A stretch of DNA of 37,435 bases from an uncultured Nocardiaceae bacterium (lineage in GTDB: Bacteria; Actinomycetota; Actinomycetes; Mycobacteriales; Mycobacteriaceae). Positions 35,427 through 37,435 of this stretch are shown in pieces. The notes under the pieces are model-generated. The model did not search any database. It saw only the letters and a list, made by a program, of their open reading frames with translations, and was not told the origin of the DNA. The translations under genes were made by a program, and so were the position numbers. The stretch covers positions 1-37,435 of the forward strand of contig CAKZIX010000084.1 of the NCBI GenBank assembly GCA_936936565.1. Reading direction: 5' to 3'. Each line of letters starts with the position of its first letter. Position 1 is the first letter of the stretch.

Positions 35427-36398
35427 ATGAGCGCAGCAATTGAGGCCGAGGGCCTGGTCAAGAGGTATGGCAAGCAAGTGGCCCTGGACGGCATCGACTT
35501 GACGGTTCCCGAGGGCAGCGTGCTGGCACTGCTGGGTCCCAACGGTGCGGGAAAGACGACCACCGTGCGCATCCTCACCACCCTGCTGGAGCCGGATGGC
35601 GGCCGCGCGACGGTGGCCGGGCTGGACGTGGTGAAGAACGCGCGCGCATTGAAGGCGCAGATCGGTGTGTCCGGGCAGTACGCGGCGGTCGACGAGTACC
35701 TGACCGGCGCCGAAAACCTGGAAATGGTCGGTCGGCTCTACCACATGGGTATCAAGCGGAGTAAGGAGCGCGCGCGTGAGCTGCTCGATCAGTTCGATCT
35801 GGCCGACGCCGCGGATCGCCCGGTGAAGGGCTACTCGGGCGGCATGCGCCGGCGCCTGGACCTGGCGGGTGCGCTGGTGGTGAATCCGCCGGTGCTGTTC
35901 CTCGACGAGCCCACGACGGGCCTCGATCCGCGCGCGCGGCTCGGGCTGTGGGACGTGATGGACGGGCTCGTTGCGGGCGGCACCACGCTGTTGCTCACCA
36001 CGCAGTACCTCGAGGAAGCGGATCGGCTGGCCGACAAGATCGCGGTCATCGACCACGGCAAGGTGATCGCCGAGGGCACCTCGGATCAGCTGAAAGATCA
36101 GGTCGGCGGCGAGCGCATCGAGCTCACGGTGAACGACGCAGGTGACGTGGCCTCGGCCGCAAACACGCTGCAGCCGTTGGCTTTCGGCGACATTCAGACC
36201 GAACCGAACCTACGCAAGGTAACGGTTCCGGTCACCGACGGACCGGCCGCGCTGGTCGAGGCGCTCAACCGGCTGTCGGCGGAAGGCATCAAGGTGCGCG
36301 ACGTGGGGCTGCGCCGCCCGACGCTGGACGACGTGTTCATGTCGCTCACCGGTCATCACACGCAGGAAACGGAACAGGAAGAGGTGGCCGCCCGATGA
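35427..36398 (+). CDS. DrrA-type ABC transporter ATP-binding protein
   Basis: 323-aa ATPase of a two-gene exporter. Walker A GPNGAGKT at 37-44, Q-loop Gln84, signature YSGGMRRRLDL at 136-146, Walker B VLFLDEP at 156-162 followed by TTGLDPRAR, and the H-region after it carries TTQYLEEADRLADK. The C-terminal ~95 residues are the DUF4162-like domain of daunorubicin-resistance (DrrA) proteins. ATG at 35427 with GGAGGAG five bases upstream; a 22-residue longer start is less likely. Overlaps the permease by 4 bp. Possible substrates are drugs or lipids. Confidence 0.92.
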   Translation: MSAAIEAEGLVKRYGKQVALDGIDLTVPEGSVLALLGPNGAGKTTTVRILTTLLEPDGGRATVAGLDVVKNARALKAQIGVSGQYAAVDEYLTGAENLEMVGRLYHMGIKRSKERARELLDQFDLADAADRPVKGYSGGMRRRLDLAGALVVNPPVLFLDEPTTGLDPRARLGLWDVMDGLVAGGTTLLLTTQYLEEADRLADKIAVIDHGKVIAEGTSDQLKDQVGGERIELTVNDAGDVASAANTLQPLAFGDIQTEPNLRKVTVPVTDGPAALVEALNRLSAEGIKVRDVGLRRPTLDDVFMSLTGHHTQETEQEEVAAR

Positions 36399-37240
36399 CG
36401 TCGACATTGGCAAAGCCGGCTGAGGAAACCCAGCAGTCCAACGCGTTGGCGATGGCGCTGGCGGACGGCATCACGATCGCCAAGCGCAACCTGATCAAGA
36501 TCAAGCGGGTGCCGGACCTGCTGGTCTTCACGGTGATGAGCCCGATCATGTTCGTGCTGTTGTTCGCATTCGTCATGGGTAGCGCGATTGCGTTGCCGGG
36601 CATGAACTATCGCGAATTCTTGATGGCCGGCATCTTCGTGCAGACGGTGATCTTCGGTGGCACCTGGACCGGTCTGGGACTGGCCGAGGACCTGCAGAAG
36701 GGCATCATCGACCGGTTCCGGTCGCTGCCGATGGCTCCGTCCGCGGTGCTCATCGGCCGCACGACCAGCGACGTCGCGATCAACCTCATCAGCATGGTCG
36801 TGATGATCTTGACCGGTCTGGTCGTCGGCTGGCGGGCGCACAACGGCATCGGCAACGCGCTCATCGGTGTGGGTCTGATGATTCTGTTCGCCTACACGAT
36901 CTCCTGGATGATGGCCGTCATCGGCCTGCTGATCAGGACGCCGGAGGTGTACAACAACGCGACGTTCATGGTCATCTTCCCGCTGACGTTCATCGCCAAC
37001 ACGTTCGTGCCGTCCCAGTCGCTGCCCACCGTGCTGCGAGTGATGGCGGAATGGAACCCGGTGTCGGCGGTGACCGAGGCCGCGCGCCAGCGCTTCGGCA
37101 ACACCTCCGACAAGATGCCGACCTCGGATGCGTGGCCGTTGCAGAATCCCGAACTCGCCACCCTCGGGTGGTCGGCAATTCTGTTGATCATCTTCGTCCC
37201 GCTGGCCATCCGTCAGTACCAGAAGGCGGTCAGCCGCTAA
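36395..37240 (+). CDS. DrrB-type ABC transporter permease
   Basis: 281-aa ABC-2-type integral membrane protein with six hydrophobic segments, including LLVFTVMSPIMFVLLFAFVMGSAIAL (about 44-69), a helix near 75-97, VAINLISMVVMILTGLVVGW, NALIGVGLMILFAYTISWMMAVIGLLI, FMVIFPLTFIANTFV and LGWSAILLIIFVPLAI at the end. LQKGIIDRFRSLPMAPSAVLIGR at about 108-130 is the loop expected to contact the ATPase. It forms one exporter with the ATPase upstream through a 4-bp overlap. Confidence 0.92.
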   Translation: MTSTLAKPAEETQQSNALAMALADGITIAKRNLIKIKRVPDLLVFTVMSPIMFVLLFAFVMGSAIALPGMNYREFLMAGIFVQTVIFGGTWTGLGLAEDLQKGIIDRFRSLPMAPSAVLIGRTTSDVAINLISMVVMILTGLVVGWRAHNGIGNALIGVGLMILFAYTISWMMAVIGLLIRTPEVYNNATFMVIFPLTFIANTFVPSQSLPTVLRVMAEWNPVSAVTEAARQRFGNTSDKMPTSDAWPLQNPELATLGWSAILLIIFVPLAIRQYQKAVSR

Positions 37241-37248
37241 CGGTGGAT

Positions 37249-37287
37249 GCGCGCCGGGCGGCACGGTGGTGCGGTCGCCCGGCGCGC
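37249..37287 (+). terminator. Terminator of the DrrAB operon
   Basis: Perfect 12-bp stem GCGCGCCGGGCG (37249-37260) with its complement at 37276-37287, eight bases after the permease stop; a smaller GCAC/GTGC stem lies in the loop. No T-run follows. Confidence 0.65.
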
Positions 37288-37332
37288 AGACCGGGGTTCG
37301 GTGGACCGGCGCAATCCGGTTTCCGCGCACCG

Positions 37333-37346
37333 GTTCCACGTGGAAC
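37333..37346. promoter_or_regulatory. parS-like palindrome GTTCCACGTGGAAC
   Basis: Perfect 14-bp palindrome differing from the parS consensus by one symmetric change in each arm (C for T, G for A). It lies 31.5 kb from the parA copy in an intergenic spacer, so it is not explained by coding. Confidence 0.6.
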
Positions 37347-37384
37347 GAAGCATTCCCTCCCGGGAGTGCACCCACTACGGTGAT

Positions 37385-37400
37385 CTACGACATCTTGTAG
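37385..37400. promoter_or_regulatory. Imperfect dyad before the last gene
   Basis: CTACGA-CATC-TTGTAG, five of six arm positions complementary, overlapping the ribosome-binding region of the gene at 37414. Its form recalls BlaI/MecI-type operators (CTACA...TGTAG), but no regulator is identified here. Confidence 0.35.
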
Positions 37401-37413
37401 GGGAGGGGCACCG

Positions 37414-37435
37414 ATGGTCGTCGAGGCAAGCCAGG
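37414..37435 (+). CDS. Start of an unidentified gene (partial)
   Basis: ATG preceded by GGGGAGGGG at 37400-37408 opens a frame starting MVVEASQ that runs off the window. Too short to identify. Confidence 0.5.

Overview
The window is the chromosomal replication-origin region of a high-GC actinobacterium, most likely of the order Mycobacteriales (Nocardia/Rhodococcus/Mycobacterium relatives). Evidence is the gene order trxB-trxA-cwlM / parB-parA / rsmG / jag-yidC-yidD-rnpA-rpmH / dnaA / oriC / dnaN-recF-DUF721-gyrB-gyrA-DUF3566-tRNA-Ile-DLW39-tRNA-Ala, DnaA boxes of the TT(A/G)TCCACA type, parS sites of the GTTTCACGTGAAAC type, and CwlM/Rv3916c-type homologues. The genus cannot be fixed from sequence alone.

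Layout. 1-2831 (+): tail of an upstream gene, thioredoxin reductase and thioredoxin behind a SigH/SigR-like promoter, then the cell-wall regulator CwlM. 2891-3044 holds a decayed copy of the 3' end of cwlM. 3057-5816 (-): an acetyltransferase-like protein and the ParA-ParB segregation pair. 5831-9943: about 4.1 kb without a convincing gene, containing three intact parS sites, a 32-bp tandem repeat with DnaA-box-like cores, a strong hairpin, degenerate repeats and what looks like an inverted, decayed fragment of the rsmG 5' end. 9991-14024 (-): DUF4190 membrane protein, rsmG, jag, yidC, yidD, rnpA, rpmH. 14567-26739 (+): dnaA, oriC, dnaN, recF, a small secreted protein, DUF721 protein, gyrB, gyrA and a DUF3566 membrane protein, followed by two tRNAs around a DLW-39-like mini-protein and a small secreted protein.

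From 27930 onward the content is accessory: a large SARP/AfsR-type regulator (-) divergent from a three-gene operon (lipoprotein alpha/beta hydrolase, NADPH:FMN reductase-like protein, dihydrofolate-reductase-like protein), a DNA polymerase IV with a LexA-like operator abutting its start codon, a convergent lipoprotein, and a DrrAB-type ABC exporter. A palindromic parS variant and the start of another gene close the window.

The core genes replicate and segregate the chromosome: DnaA opens oriC, DnaN/RecF/GyrAB serve the fork, ParB loads at parS and ParA moves the origin. parS sites sit inside parA, on the rsmG start codon, and across the 4.1-kb gene-poor segment, which is therefore the apparent centromere. 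Compared with the compact order usual in relatives, this origin is loosened at three places (parA-rsmG, rsmG-jag, recF-DUF721), each filled with repeats, hairpins or gene relics; this is the most unusual aspect of the window.
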